Origin: Halocatena marina
GTDB lineage: Archaea > Halobacteriota > Halobacteria > Halobacteriales > Haloarculaceae
Direction of reading: 5' to 3'
NCBI RefSeq assembly: GCF_023276375.1
Contig: NZ_JALLPK010000001.1
Coordinates: forward strand, 2,728,001-2,792,000
Length of the DNA: 64,000 nucleotides
The translations under genes and the position numbers were made by a program. Positions 9,424 to 18,100 of this stretch are shown in pieces. The notes beneath the pieces are model-generated. The model saw nothing but the letters and a program-made list of their open reading frames with translations, had not been told where the DNA came from and did no database searches. Each line of letters starts with the position of its first letter. The stretch's first letter is position 1.

Positions 9424-10143
9424 TCACAAACATTCTGCGACGAAGTGTCTGGCGAGCCACGATTCAGCGCGTTGGAGCCGGTATTGGAGCGTCGATTGAG
9501 GTATTCCGACAGCAATAGCGAGATCACTCAACGAAGTCTCGCGTGGTGTTTGATAATACCCATGCTCGACAGCCAATTCGAGGGCCTCACGCTGTTCGTA
9601 CGGGAGTTTCGCTACGGTGATCGCCTCGTCAGTCCAATGAGTCGGCTCGCTCAGATGTGAAAGGCTCACGCTGAGACCGTCACAGAGTTCAGCCTGCATG
9701 GCGTCGTACAGCCGACCAACGTTCGCGTCGTTGCGCATCAGAATGCGCCACTCGTAGCGCTCCTCTCGGCGTTCGGTTTCGTAAAACAGCCCGTCACCAA
9801 GATACTCGCGTGCGAGCGACGGCAACGTCCGGCACTTGTCGATCCCAGATCGATAGGTGTAGATTGTGCTACTCGTGGCATCACCAGAGAGTAGTTCGTA
9901 CTCGCGGTGAGAATGACAGGCAGGTCGATCAGGACACTCGTTGCACCGTTCGCTATCGAGCAAGAGGTATTCGAGCCGTTCAATTGCCGATTTTGGGCCA
10001 GTGATTCGATCAAGCCGCCACATCGCGTCACCGGCCATCGAACACGCAACCGATTTTGATAGCGCCGATGGATGTTCGATAAACACGTCTGCGACTGCGT
10101 CGACCCCAGGTTCGTATTCGATCGTAATAACGAACTCCCGCAT
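9424..10143 (-). CDS. Bacterio-opsin-activator-type regulator with C-terminal HTH-10 domain
   Basis: 239 residues from MREFVITIEYE; an upstream ATG at 10161 is possible. The C-terminal about 60 residues are the HTH-10 (Bat) DNA-binding domain (LPYEQREALELAVEHGYYQTPRE, in part, then LSDLAIAVGIPQSTLQYRL). Between residues about 70-85 is an unusual Cys/His cluster (CNECPDRPACHSH), and a further Cys lies in GIDKCRTLPSL; these could bind metal. It is divergent from a TFB gene with 242 bases between starts, so it may control it or itself. Target genes are unknown. Confidence 0.85.
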   Translation of the reverse strand: MREFVITIEYEPGVDAVADVFIEHPSALSKSVACSMAGDAMWRLDRITGPKSAIERLEYLLLDSERCNECPDRPACHSHREYELLSGDATSSTIYTYRSGIDKCRTLPSLAREYLGDGLFYETERREERYEWRILMRNDANVGRLYDAMQAELCDGLSVSLSHLSEPTHWTDEAITVAKLPYEQREALELAVEHGYYQTPRETSLSDLAIAVGIPQSTLQYRLQRAESWLARHFVAECL

Positions 10144-10250
10144 AGCAGGATATCGGTTCACACCGAAGTAATACCATCGATCAGGGCAGACTCGGTGTCG
10201 AACAAAATACCGAATAAAACCGCTCTATGAGCAGTACACTGGCTTTTACG

Positions 10251-10292
10251 ATGATGATTAATCATCATATAAATCGGAGTTCGGTTATAACC
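10251..10292. promoter_or_regulatory. Palindromes and TATA-like element between the HTH-10 regulator and TFB
   Basis: A perfect 18-base palindrome ATGATGATTAATCATCAT spans 10251-10268 and runs straight into a TATA-like CATATAAAT (10266-10274). A second perfect palindrome GGTTATAACC lies at 10283-10292. A dyad overlapping the TATA box is the usual place for an archaeal repressor site or an autoregulated promoter. The binding protein is not known; TFB or the divergent HTH-10 protein are candidates. Confidence 0.5.
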
Positions 10293-10385
10293 AAACATAG
10301 CTATATGATAGTCGGGCGTCTATTTGTGGATGAATACGAGTGTGGCAGCGAAAGGACAAATACCAATCTGGAGAGCCAGCAACCA

Positions 10386-11381
10386 GTGAATAACGTAACA
10401 TCGTACAATCCGACAGAGACATCGACAACCGAGCGTTCGACCCACGACGGTGAGCAGAAACACGCTGAGCGGGAAATGGTCTGTCCCGAGTGTGGAGGAG
10501 TACTCATCGAGGATCACGAACACGGAGAGCGTGTCTGTACCGAGTGTGGGTTAGTTGTCGAGAGCGATGAGATGGACCGTGGTCCGGAGTGGCGTGCGTT
10601 CGATGCCAGCGAGCGAGACGAGAAGGCTCGCGTCGGTGCTCCGACAACCAACATGATGCACGATAAAGGGTTGTCGACCACCATTGACTGGCAGAACAAG
10701 GATGCCTACGGTTCAGCACTCTCATCTCGACAGCGCCAGAAGATGCAACGTCTTCGGACGTGGAACGAGCGCGTTCAGGCGGGTAATGCAAGAGAGCGTA
10801 ATCTCAAGCAGGCATTGGGTGAGATCGATCGGATGGCCTCAGCACTCAGTCTTCCCGAAACGGTCCGCGAAACTGCAAGCGTCATCTATCGGCGTGCGCT
10901 TTCGGAAGGACACGTGCAGGGGCGATCGATCGAGGGAATTGCGACGGCCGCACTGTACGCAGCTGGGCGACAAGCCGGAACGCCACGAACGATCGATGAG
11001 GTGGCTCACGTCAGTCGAATTGAAGAGCTTCGGTTCGAACGCGCTTACCGGTATCTGGTTCGGGAATTGGGTCTCGAAATCGCCCCTGCGAACCCGGTGA
11101 GCTACATTCCTCGGTTTGCGAGCGATCTTAGCGTGAGTGATGAAACCGAGCGTCGAGCACGAGAACTCCTCGATGCAGCAAAGGATGAGGGTGTTCACAG
11201 CGGGAAGAACCCAGTTGGGTTGGCTGCCGCCGCCCTGTACGCGGCTGGGCTACTAACGAGTGAAGATATCACGCAACGTCGCATTGCGAAAACCGCTGAT
11301 GTCAGCGCCGTTACTATCCGAAAACGATACCGTGAGCTCCTTCGAGCGGGCTATGACGGCGCACCAGACACCGATCTCTGA
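10386..11381 (+). CDS. tfb: Transcription initiation factor TFB
   Basis: 331 residues from the GTG at 10386, which has GGAG about nine bases upstream. Near residue 30 starts the zinc ribbon (CPECGG ... CTECGLVVE), then the B-finger (WRAFDASERDEKARVG) and two cyclin-like repeats (IYRRALSEGHVQGRSIEGI and LDAAKDEGVHSGKNPVGLA) that hold TBP-DNA. The C-terminal TADVSAVTIRKRYRELL is the BRE-reading HTH. The frame is open to 10227; an ATG at 10305 lies about 30 bases after a TATA-like word and would suit a leaderless message, so the start is uncertain. Haloarchaea carry several TFBs for different gene sets. Confidence 0.93.
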   Translation: MNNVTSYNPTETSTTERSTHDGEQKHAEREMVCPECGGVLIEDHEHGERVCTECGLVVESDEMDRGPEWRAFDASERDEKARVGAPTTNMMHDKGLSTTIDWQNKDAYGSALSSRQRQKMQRLRTWNERVQAGNARERNLKQALGEIDRMASALSLPETVRETASVIYRRALSEGHVQGRSIEGIATAALYAAGRQAGTPRTIDEVAHVSRIEELRFERAYRYLVRELGLEIAPANPVSYIPRFASDLSVSDETERRARELLDAAKDEGVHSGKNPVGLAAAALYAAGLLTSEDITQRRIAKTADVSAVTIRKRYRELLRAGYDGAPDTDL

Positions 11382-11649
11382 GAAGCAGCGCTTATTCGAC
11401 ATTTCCTGAATATCTTCGGTGCTGAACAACTTTTAGTTCCAGCTGTATTGCTCTCGGTGGATGTTCTACCCTACGTCTGATCTTCAAGGAATGGTTACTG
11501 AGTGATACGTAACTGACAGCAATTCGGAGTGAGCCATCATCGTATTAGAATCAGCTCCATTTGGAACGTGCAAATCGGTACGTATTTGGTTATTGTTCAC
11601 AAATAGCTATCGATATACCAGAAACAATACTGGTAAACAGTACACATCT

Positions 11650-11790
11650 ATGCCAATCTTTGGACTCCCAACAGTGACGTTCGTGATGGCTGTGGCAACA
11701 ATCTTAGCAGGCAGTCTTGGAGCGATTCACTACGTCGTGGTACACAAATTCATGGAAAAACCGTTCCCCGATCAAGAGGTGAGCGAGTAG
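11650..11790 (+). CDS. Small single-helix membrane protein coupled to a sodium:solute symporter
   Basis: 46 residues (ATG at 11650): MPIFGLPTVTFVMAVATILA, then AGSLGAIHYVVVHKFMEKPF and the tail PDQEVSE. One membrane helix and a short acidic end. Its stop codon is directly followed by the symporter ATG (TAG-ATG, no gap), so translation is coupled. Small accessory proteins of this sort precede several SSS symporters in archaea and bacteria; a stabilising or regulatory subunit is inferred. The longer open frame from 11593 adds a polar segment with poor codon use. Confidence 0.7.
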   Translation: MPIFGLPTVTFVMAVATILAGSLGAIHYVVVHKFMEKPFPDQEVSE

Positions 11791-13230
11791 ATGGTTAACC
11801 CGGTCTATCTCGGCGCATTCATCGTCTACCTCGTGCTTGTGCTTGCGATCGGGGTCTGGGGGTATACAAAAACAAAGACGAAGGACGATTTCTGGGTATA
11901 CGGACGGAATCTCGGGAAGTGGCTCGCAACGTGGTCGCTGGTTGCGAACTTCTTTAGCGCTGTCGCAGCCATCGGCGTCATCGGGGAAACGTCGAAAACC
12001 GGCTACGCGATCCTCGTCGGTGTCAATTTCGGATTGGCGCTCGGGATTAGTGGACTCTATTTCGTTTCGCATAAGATCCGCGCACTCGATGAGGTCACCC
12101 TTTCGGACATTGTCGCCAACGTCACTGGTCGAGAGTATGCCCGTCCTGTCACTGGTGTCATCCTATTCAGCAATGCATGGGTCTACCTCATCATCCAACT
12201 CGTCGGTGCGAGCGTCCTCGTTACCGCAATTACTGGCGTTCCCTACCGGTATATGGTCTGGGTTATTGGGATCGTGTTCATACTCTACACCGTCCTCGGT
12301 GGTCTGGTCAGCGTCGCGTGGACTGATTTAGCGCAGGGAACCGTGATGGTTGCGCTCATGACGCTCACTGCTGCCTACCTGGTGGTCGATCTCGGCGGGT
12401 TCACGGCAATGAACACGCAGTTTGCCGCGATTGATGCGGCCAATGTAGAACCATTGGGCGGTGGAGAGTACACCCTGATCACGATTGTGAGTTCCATCGT
12501 CGGATTCTTCGGAACGATCTTCACGGGACAGAACGTGATCATCAGGATCAACGCAACGAAGGACATCGAGACGACTAAATTTCATTTGGCGGCCGGGGGT
12601 GTCATCATCGGAAGTTTCCTCGTCGTGACGACGATATTGGGCGCTGCGACGGGCGTTGCACTCGACAACGCTGGTCATACGGTTGCCAACCCAGATAAAG
12701 CGTTCCCGGTGCTCATTACCCAGTATATGCCGACGACGATCGGTACCATCATCATTCTAGGAATCATGAGCGCCATCCTTTCGACGACAGACACTCGCCT
12801 CCATGCGCTTGGAGTGACGCTCACACGGGATATCTACGATTACTTCAGACCAAATACGTCAGACGAACATCAGCTCAAGATTTCCCGAGCGACCACGATC
12901 GTTTTCGGACTGCTTGCGACAGCGATTGGTGCGAACCCGCCTGGAACGATCTTCGACCTCTACAGTTTCCGGGCGGTACTGTTGACTACTGGTTTGCTAT
13001 TACCAGTGTACGTTGCACTCTATTGGCGGGGCTTCGACGGCCGAGTAATCATCGCATCGATGGTGCTGGGAGGTGTCTTCGGCGTTGGTACCGCGTTGGT
13101 CGGTGGGACGGTGATGGGTGTCCCCGCGACACTGCTCGGCGTGGGAGTTGCCGCACTGGTACTGTTGAGTGGGCGCGTCGTGCTGTATCGCGTCCCGACT
13201 GCCGACCAGTCGAACGATCCGCAAACGTAA
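11791..13230 (+). CDS. Sodium:solute symporter (SSS) family transporter
   Basis: 479 residues with about thirteen hydrophobic segments, the length and topology of the SSS family. The first helix (YLGAFIVYLVLVLAIGVWGY) and the next loop (TKTKDDFWVYGRNLGKW) are characteristic, as is the WSLVANFFSAVAAIGVIGE sodium-site region. MSAILSTTDTRLHALG in the middle matches the conserved helix that carries sodium ligands. The solute may be a carboxylate or amino acid; the following methylmalonyl-CoA genes make short acids worth considering, but this is inference. Confidence 0.9.
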   Translation: MVNPVYLGAFIVYLVLVLAIGVWGYTKTKTKDDFWVYGRNLGKWLATWSLVANFFSAVAAIGVIGETSKTGYAILVGVNFGLALGISGLYFVSHKIRALDEVTLSDIVANVTGREYARPVTGVILFSNAWVYLIIQLVGASVLVTAITGVPYRYMVWVIGIVFILYTVLGGLVSVAWTDLAQGTVMVALMTLTAAYLVVDLGGFTAMNTQFAAIDAANVEPLGGGEYTLITIVSSIVGFFGTIFTGQNVIIRINATKDIETTKFHLAAGGVIIGSFLVVTTILGAATGVALDNAGHTVANPDKAFPVLITQYMPTTIGTIIILGIMSAILSTTDTRLHALGVTLTRDIYDYFRPNTSDEHQLKISRATTIVFGLLATAIGANPPGTIFDLYSFRAVLLTTGLLLPVYVALYWRGFDGRVIIASMVLGGVFGVGTALVGGTVMGVPATLLGVGVAALVLLSGRVVLYRVPTADQSNDPQT

Positions 13231-13383
13231 CATCCTCCTCGCCATCACGGAAGCCTCTCACACGACAGCGTGCGGTTCATTAATGTGCAGAGAACAGATC
13301 AGGAATTTCGACACTCATACCGATATATCCGGATCGATGAGTACCGTTAGAGTCAAACCCACGCTGGGTTTATCACTCACGAC

Positions 13384-13812
13384 ATGAGCACAGATCAGGG
13401 TCGGGGTCAGCGGTCAATTCGCTGTCTTGTCGCCAAGGTCGGATTGGACGGTCACGACCGGGGTGCACACGTTATCGCTCGTGCGTTCCGCGATGCGGGG
13501 TTCGAAGTCATCTACTCCGGACTCCACAAAGCACCAGACGAGATCGTTCAGGCCGCTGTCCAAGAAGATGTCGACGTGCTCGGAATCTCTATTCTCTCGG
13601 GCGCACACAACACGCTCGTGCCGAAGATTGTAGAGGGATTAGAAGAGTACGGCGCGCTCGATGACACGCTCATCATCGTCGGTGGAATTGTTCCTGAAGA
13701 CGACCGTCCAGAGCTCAAAGAGCTCGGTGTTGCCGAAATCTTCGGTCCCGGTGCGTCGATGGAAGAGACGACCCAGTTCGTCCGCGAGAACGCCCCCGAG
13801 CGCGAGCGATGA
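13384..13812 (+). CDS. mcmA2: Methylmalonyl-CoA mutase, B12-binding subunit
   Basis: 142 residues forming only the cobalamin-binding domain. The DxHxxG motif (D22-G-H24-D-R-G27 in KVGLDGHDRGAHV) supplies the histidine to cobalt; SILSGAHNTLVP and GGIVPEDD complete the fold. It isomerises methylmalonyl-CoA to succinyl-CoA together with a separate large catalytic subunit, which is not in this window. It overlaps meaB by four bases (ATGA), so the two are translationally coupled. Confidence 0.93.
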   Translation: MSTDQGRGQRSIRCLVAKVGLDGHDRGAHVIARAFRDAGFEVIYSGLHKAPDEIVQAAVQEDVDVLGISILSGAHNTLVPKIVEGLEEYGALDDTLIIVGGIVPEDDRPELKELGVAEIFGPGASMEETTQFVRENAPERER

Positions 13813-14837
13813 GCCTCGTTGAGGACCTTCTCGCGGGAGATCACCGGGCGCTTGCCCGCACCATTACGAGGATCGAAAATCGGATGTCCGGCTATCGGGA
13901 CATCGTGGGCGAACTCCACGAACACACCGGCAACGCGAACGTCATCGGGATCACCGGGAGTCCAGGCGCGGGAAAATCGACGCTCGTCGACAAGCTCACG
14001 AAACACTACCGAGATGCAGGCCACACTGTTGGCGTTCTCGCCATCGACCCGTCCTCTCCGTTCACCGGCGGGTCTGTCCTCGGCGATCGCATTCGTATGG
14101 TCTCTACGACGGGAGACATGGACGTGTTCTTCCGATCGATGAGCGCTCGCGGCAGTCTTGGCGGGCTTTCGACGGCAACGGCAGACGCAGTGAAAGCGCT
14201 CGATGCGTTCGGAAAGGACACGATCCTCATCGAGACCGTCGGAGCCGGACAGAACGAGATAGACATCGTGAAGACCGCCGACACGGTCGCCGTCCTCGTT
14301 CCACCGGGGTCGGGTGATGACATACAGATGCTCAAAGCGGGCATCTTCGAGATTGGAGATGTGTTCGTCGTCAACAAAGCCGATCTCCCCGGTGCAGATC
14401 GTACGGTGAAAGAGCTGCGGGAGATGATTCGAACACGCGAGGATTACACAGCCAACGGAGATACCTCACCGATCACCACCGCGATCGAACACACGACAGA
14501 GGGGACACACTGGGAGCCACAGCTCGTCGAGACGGTTGCGAACTCTGGAGAGGGCGTGGACGAACTCGTTTCGGTGCTACAGGATCACGCAGAGTATCTC
14601 ACAGACTCCGGTGCACGAACAGAGCGTGACCGCCTGCGCTACGCAGAGGAGATTCGCACACACGTACGCGAAGATGTCAGGTACCTTCTGGCACGGGAGA
14701 TCGAAAATCGGGGCGGTCTCGATGAACTTGCCAGCGCGGTCGAGCAACGCGAAACAGACCCATACACGATCGCTGACACGCTGCTCGATCCGATTGAATC
14801 CTGCCTCGAAGAGCAGAGCACGGAACTCGATCAGTAA
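13809..14837 (+). CDS. meaB: Methylmalonyl-CoA mutase-associated G-protein chaperone MeaB
   Basis: 342 residues of the MeaB/ArgK G3E GTPase family. The Walker A is GITGSPGAGKSTLVDKL (residues about 48-64); AIDPSSPFTGGSVLGDRIRM and IETVGAGQNEIDI are the switch and Mg regions; VVNKADLPGA is the guanine-specificity NKxD. It protects and reloads the B12 cofactor of methylmalonyl-CoA mutase, fitting its overlap with the B12-binding subunit. The old ArgK (arginine transport kinase) name should not be used. The C-terminal helical dimer domain is present. Confidence 0.95.
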   Translation: MSLVEDLLAGDHRALARTITRIENRMSGYRDIVGELHEHTGNANVIGITGSPGAGKSTLVDKLTKHYRDAGHTVGVLAIDPSSPFTGGSVLGDRIRMVSTTGDMDVFFRSMSARGSLGGLSTATADAVKALDAFGKDTILIETVGAGQNEIDIVKTADTVAVLVPPGSGDDIQMLKAGIFEIGDVFVVNKADLPGADRTVKELREMIRTREDYTANGDTSPITTAIEHTTEGTHWEPQLVETVANSGEGVDELVSVLQDHAEYLTDSGARTERDRLRYAEEIRTHVREDVRYLLAREIENRGGLDELASAVEQRETDPYTIADTLLDPIESCLEEQSTELDQ

Positions 14838-14983
14838 AATTCTGCTCTCTGGTTTTTCGTCTCGTCTCGAATATCATGTTGAGTGATCGATCAGTCGCTG
14901 AATAGATCAGATCCTGGTCGCCAAAATGGAGATCTGCAGGGATTTCAGCCACTGTTAAGCACGCGACGGTCGTACTGTCGTCT

Positions 14984-15925
14984 ATGCGATTTCGCACGCT
15001 TCTTGCAGGAACAGTCGGTGGGATTGGTCTCACTGCCGCCGCGAATAAGATGCTCTCCGATAAGGCAACGCGCCTTCATCCACCGTTGGGACAGGCAACC
15101 GAAAGCTATCGCTGGCGCGGATTCGACGTTTCGTACAGTGAGGCCGGTGATCCAGACGATCCGGATCTCCTCTTACTTCACGGCATCAATGCTGCCGGAT
15201 CAAGCGCCGAGTTTGCTGCCGTGTTCGACGAGCTCGCGTCGGACCACCACGTCATCGCGCCAGATCTGCCCGGATTCGGTCTGTCAGACCGTCCTCCGCT
15301 GCTGTACTCCCCATCGCTGTACGCAACATTCATTGCCGATTTTGCGCGGGATGTGACCGACGAGCCGAGCGTGGTCGCGTCGTCTCTTTCGGGCGCGTAC
15401 ACGGTAATGGCCGCTGAAAAGACTCAGTTCTCGGAGTTCGTCTTCATCTGCCCGACCACTTCGACGATGCCAGGCAACCGAACGTGGCTGCGGTCGCTTC
15501 TGCGATCTCCGCTCGTCGGTGAGGCACTGTTCAATCTCATCTCGTCTGAATCCTCGCTGCGCTACTTCGAGGCCGATCACGGGCTGTACGATCCCTCGAA
15601 CGCCGATGATGAGTATATCGAATACCGTTGGCAGTTGACCCATCAACCAGGTGCGCGATACGCTCCTGCGTCGTTCATCAGTGGCGCGCTCGATCCCGAT
15701 CTCGACCTCGAAGCAGCGCTCTCGACGCTCGATGAACCGGTGACGCTCGTGTGGGGACGTGAAACCGAAACCACGCCACTCTCTACAGGTCGTGCGCTCG
15801 CAGAGAACACAGACGCACGACTCGCAATCATCGACGAGGCACTGTTGCTTCCACACGTTGAACACCCACAGCAGTTCACCGACATCGTACGGGAAGACGA
15901 GATTCCCGATGCGAATACAGAGTGA
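14984..15925 (+). CDS. Alpha/beta hydrolase
   Basis: 313 residues. The fold shows LLLLHGINAAGSS (oxyanion region), HHVIAPDLPGFGLSDRP, and a nucleophile elbow VVASSLSGAYTV in which the usual G-x-S-x-G reads A-S-S-L-S. The late histidine is in LLPHVEHPQQF. A hydrophobic N-terminus (LLAGTVGGIGLTAAANK) may anchor it to the membrane. The substrate is unknown. The elbow with serine at the last position is seen in part of this haloarchaeal group, but should be checked. It stands alone after meaB. Confidence 0.82.
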   Translation: MRFRTLLAGTVGGIGLTAAANKMLSDKATRLHPPLGQATESYRWRGFDVSYSEAGDPDDPDLLLLHGINAAGSSAEFAAVFDELASDHHVIAPDLPGFGLSDRPPLLYSPSLYATFIADFARDVTDEPSVVASSLSGAYTVMAAEKTQFSEFVFICPTTSTMPGNRTWLRSLLRSPLVGEALFNLISSESSLRYFEADHGLYDPSNADDEYIEYRWQLTHQPGARYAPASFISGALDPDLDLEAALSTLDEPVTLVWGRETETTPLSTGRALAENTDARLAIIDEALLLPHVEHPQQFTDIVREDEIPDANTE

Positions 15926-16023
15926 GCTAGCTGTTCTGCTCGAATAAGCAACGAGAAGCCGCTTTTACTGTCGACCTTCGACGTGAGCCGCACGCGAGAT
16001 GGTATGAAGATGTAACTGCACAC

Positions 16024-16899
16024 TCAGTCGTTGGAGTTGGTAACGGGAACGGTCGAATTGGAGAGTCCGATACCACCCGATAGGTCCACTTGCGGATACG
16101 GGATGTCGATTCCCTGCTCGTCGAATGCGTTCTTGACGTTGGTGACGTACTCGCCACGGATCGCAACGTAGTCTGCACGGCTCGGGTCAGCGATCCAGAC
16201 CCGTGCTGTGAGTTCAATGTAGGAATCGGCGAGTTCTGTGAGATGAACTGTCGGTACCGGGTTGTTGAGGATACCCTTCTGCTGTTTGGCTTCCTCGACG
16301 ATGATGTCCGTCGCCGCTTGGATATCGTCGTCGTAGCCGATACCGAACTCGATCTGAATCCGGAGCTTATTCTTTGCGACGGGGTTTTTGATGACGCCGT
16401 CTGTGAGTTGGGAGTTCGGCACGGTGAGCAACTCGTTGTCGAACGTCCGGACGCGCGTCACGCGGAGGCTGATATCCTCAACGATCCCTTCGCCCTCATC
16501 CCACTCGATCCAATCACCGATGCGAAACGGCTTGTCGGTGTAGATGAACACGCCCGCGACGAAGTTCGCGATAGCGTCCTGCATCGCCAATCCGATTGCG
16601 AGTGTTCCCGCTGCTACGATGGTCGAGAGCGAGCTGAGAAGATTCGTTAAATCGGCGGCACTCAACCCGATTGCGACAGCGACGAACAGGAGGATGCCGG
16701 TGGCAATCCGTTTGATCGGCCGTTTCGCGTGATCATCGAGACTGCTGCGCGCGAGTGCGCTGTCGAGAACGGGCCAGACGATTACGCGCCCAACGGCGTA
16801 AACGACCACGAAGGTAACGACAAAGAGGATCGCCTGTGTGACTGAACCAGCGTAACCTCCTAAAAATTCGAGGAACCAGAACGGTTCGGGGGGGGCCAT
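16024..16899 (-). CDS. Small-conductance mechanosensitive channel (MscS) family protein
   Basis: 291 residues from the ATG at 16897-16899. There are three membrane segments (about residues 12-35, 55-75 and 85-110), the last being the pore helix LLSSLSTIVAAGTLAIGLAM, then the beta domain with the FIYTDKPFRIGDWIEW signature and the alpha/beta vestibule. It lets solutes out on osmotic downshift, important in a halophile. The start overlaps the YhbY stop codon by one base, so the two are one transcript. The tail after residue 270 is polar. Confidence 0.93.
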   Translation of the reverse strand: MAPPEPFWFLEFLGGYAGSVTQAILFVVTFVVVYAVGRVIVWPVLDSALARSSLDDHAKRPIKRIATGILLFVAVAIGLSAADLTNLLSSLSTIVAAGTLAIGLAMQDAIANFVAGVFIYTDKPFRIGDWIEWDEGEGIVEDISLRVTRVRTFDNELLTVPNSQLTDGVIKNPVAKNKLRIQIEFGIGYDDDIQAATDIIVEEAKQQKGILNNPVPTVHLTELADSYIELTARVWIADPSRADYVAIRGEYVTNVKNAFDEQGIDIPYPQVDLSGGIGLSNSTVPVTNSND

Positions 16900-17141
16900 C
16901 AATGATACACCGCCGTATGCCCCCGTGTATCGATGATTTCCGCGTTGACGCGCGATGCAAGTTCAGTCGCCAGTTCCTCAGTTGTCGTTCCACCGCGAGA
17001 CGATCGCAGGAACTTCACTTTCACGAGCGTTCGGTCTTTGAGCTGACTGCGCAGTTCGCTCACAACTGGGTCGAGACCGCTCTTTCCAACTCGAATCGTC
17101 GCATCAACATCGTGTGCCTGTTTCCGCAGCTCGTCGCTCAT
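16899..17141 (-). CDS. YhbY-family (CRM domain) RNA-binding protein
   Basis: 80 residues, one complete CRM domain. Typical features are the N-terminal DVDATIRVGKSGLDPVVSEL, the strand TLVKVKFLRSS and the closing TRGHTAVYH. The usual GxxG loop is represented by GKSG. YhbY proteins bind pre-ribosomal RNA and help large-subunit assembly in bacteria; the archaeal role is inferred. Upstream, 158 bases away on the same strand, is the RNase P subunit gene, and downstream the MscS gene is overlapped, a common haloarchaeal order. Confidence 0.9.
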   Translation of the reverse strand: MSDELRKQAHDVDATIRVGKSGLDPVVSELRSQLKDRTLVKVKFLRSSRGGTTTEELATELASRVNAEIIDTRGHTAVYH

Positions 17142-17299
17142 AGCTCCCTATTCAACTGCGAAAAGGGTCAAATTGACGGTTCCATCCCGAAGGACCCTTT
17201 CGAACACCAATCATCCGAAACACAGACGCTGACGGGCTGGAATGCGAACAGAACGAGGACGCTGGGGCCGGTGAGGCGAGCAACAGCGGGCAGAGCGAT

Positions 17300-17584
17300 T
17301 CACTGACGGGAATGATACGGATATCTCGATTGTGCCCCACAGTCGCAGGTGATGACCACGTGACCGTCTTGCAGTCGAACTCGGGCGTTTCGCCCCGGAC
17401 GGAGGTAGACGTCGCACGCATCGCAGGTAAATCGCTTGAACGTTCGTGGGAGTCCACATCGATTACGCTCTGCGACCCGTCGCGCTCGCTGGACGTACGC
17501 CCGCGCGCGGTCGTCATGCCCTTCACGCACTGCTCTTTTAGCGAGTGCACACAACCGTTCGATTCGTTCCTCAGCGATGGTCAT
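17300..17584 (-). CDS. rnp4: Ribonuclease P protein component 4 (Rpr2/Rpp21)
   Basis: 94 residues from MTIAEERIERLCALA; the open frame upstream to 17683 has no match to the family. Helical N-terminal half (ERIERLCALAKRAVREG and ARAYVQRARRVAERNR) followed by a zinc ribbon with CDACDVYLRPG and CDCGAQSR. It is the archaeal counterpart of Rpp21, supporting 5' maturation of tRNA with Rpp29. Neighbouring genes (YhbY) also work on RNA. Confidence 0.92.
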   Translation of the reverse strand: MTIAEERIERLCALAKRAVREGHDDRARAYVQRARRVAERNRCGLPRTFKRFTCDACDVYLRPGRNARVRLQDGHVVITCDCGAQSRYPYHSRQ

Positions 17585-17804
17585 CCAGTACGGACCGGAT
17601 TCCGCTCCCGGGACGCAAAAAGCAACCGCTCTCTTCGTACGTCGGGAGACGTTTCGATTCGTGAGAGAGTGAGACCGTACCATTAGCCGGATCTCACAGA
17701 TTCACGAAGATAGAGGTGTAAAGACAGACACATAGACATACGTTCCTCGAATGCTGGAAAAACGGAAGGTACAGGGCCCCAGCCCCAAATATGATAGAGA
17801 GGAT

Positions 17805-17981
17805 ATGTCCTCTGATCAAGAAAGCACTAAATCCCAGAATCGAATCGGCTTCGGCATCGCAATGGGCGTTGGAATCGGGGCTGCACTCGGTGTTGCGACA
17901 GAAAATATAGGATTGTGGATCGGCGTCGGTGTCGCACTTGGAATCGCTCTCGGTGCCGGCTGGGATCAAGCAAAAGGATAA
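17805..17981 (+). CDS. Small glycine-rich membrane protein
   Basis: 58 residues from the ATG at 17805, which follows GAGAGG at a good distance for ribosome binding. After a polar start (SSDQESTKSQNR) come two short glycine-zipper-like hydrophobic stretches, IGFGIAMGVGIGAALGVA and IGLWIGVGVALGIALGAG. Such G-x-G-x-G patterns pack membrane helices tightly. Function is unknown. It stands alone between minus-strand genes, so it should have its own promoter within 17690-17800. Confidence 0.6.
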   Translation: MSSDQESTKSQNRIGFGIAMGVGIGAALGVATENIGLWIGVGVALGIALGAGWDQAKG

Positions 17982-18100
17982 GTGATACCGTCTCTCGCAA
18001 AACCGCGGCTCGCTGCTGTCCCCTGTTTTATTCAATCGATAACGATGCGAATCCAGAGAGAACGGGCTGTGTCCCCGCTCAGAGGAATGCCGTCACGACG

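Noticed and set aside
10227..10385. N-terminal extension of TFB to 10227
   Set aside because: It runs through the palindromes and the TATA-like element, so most of it is promoter; only the ATG at 10305 remains a serious alternative.
13809..14837. Naming this gene an arginine/ornithine transport kinase (ArgK)
   Set aside because: Overlap with the B12-binding mutase subunit and the G3E motifs show it is MeaB.
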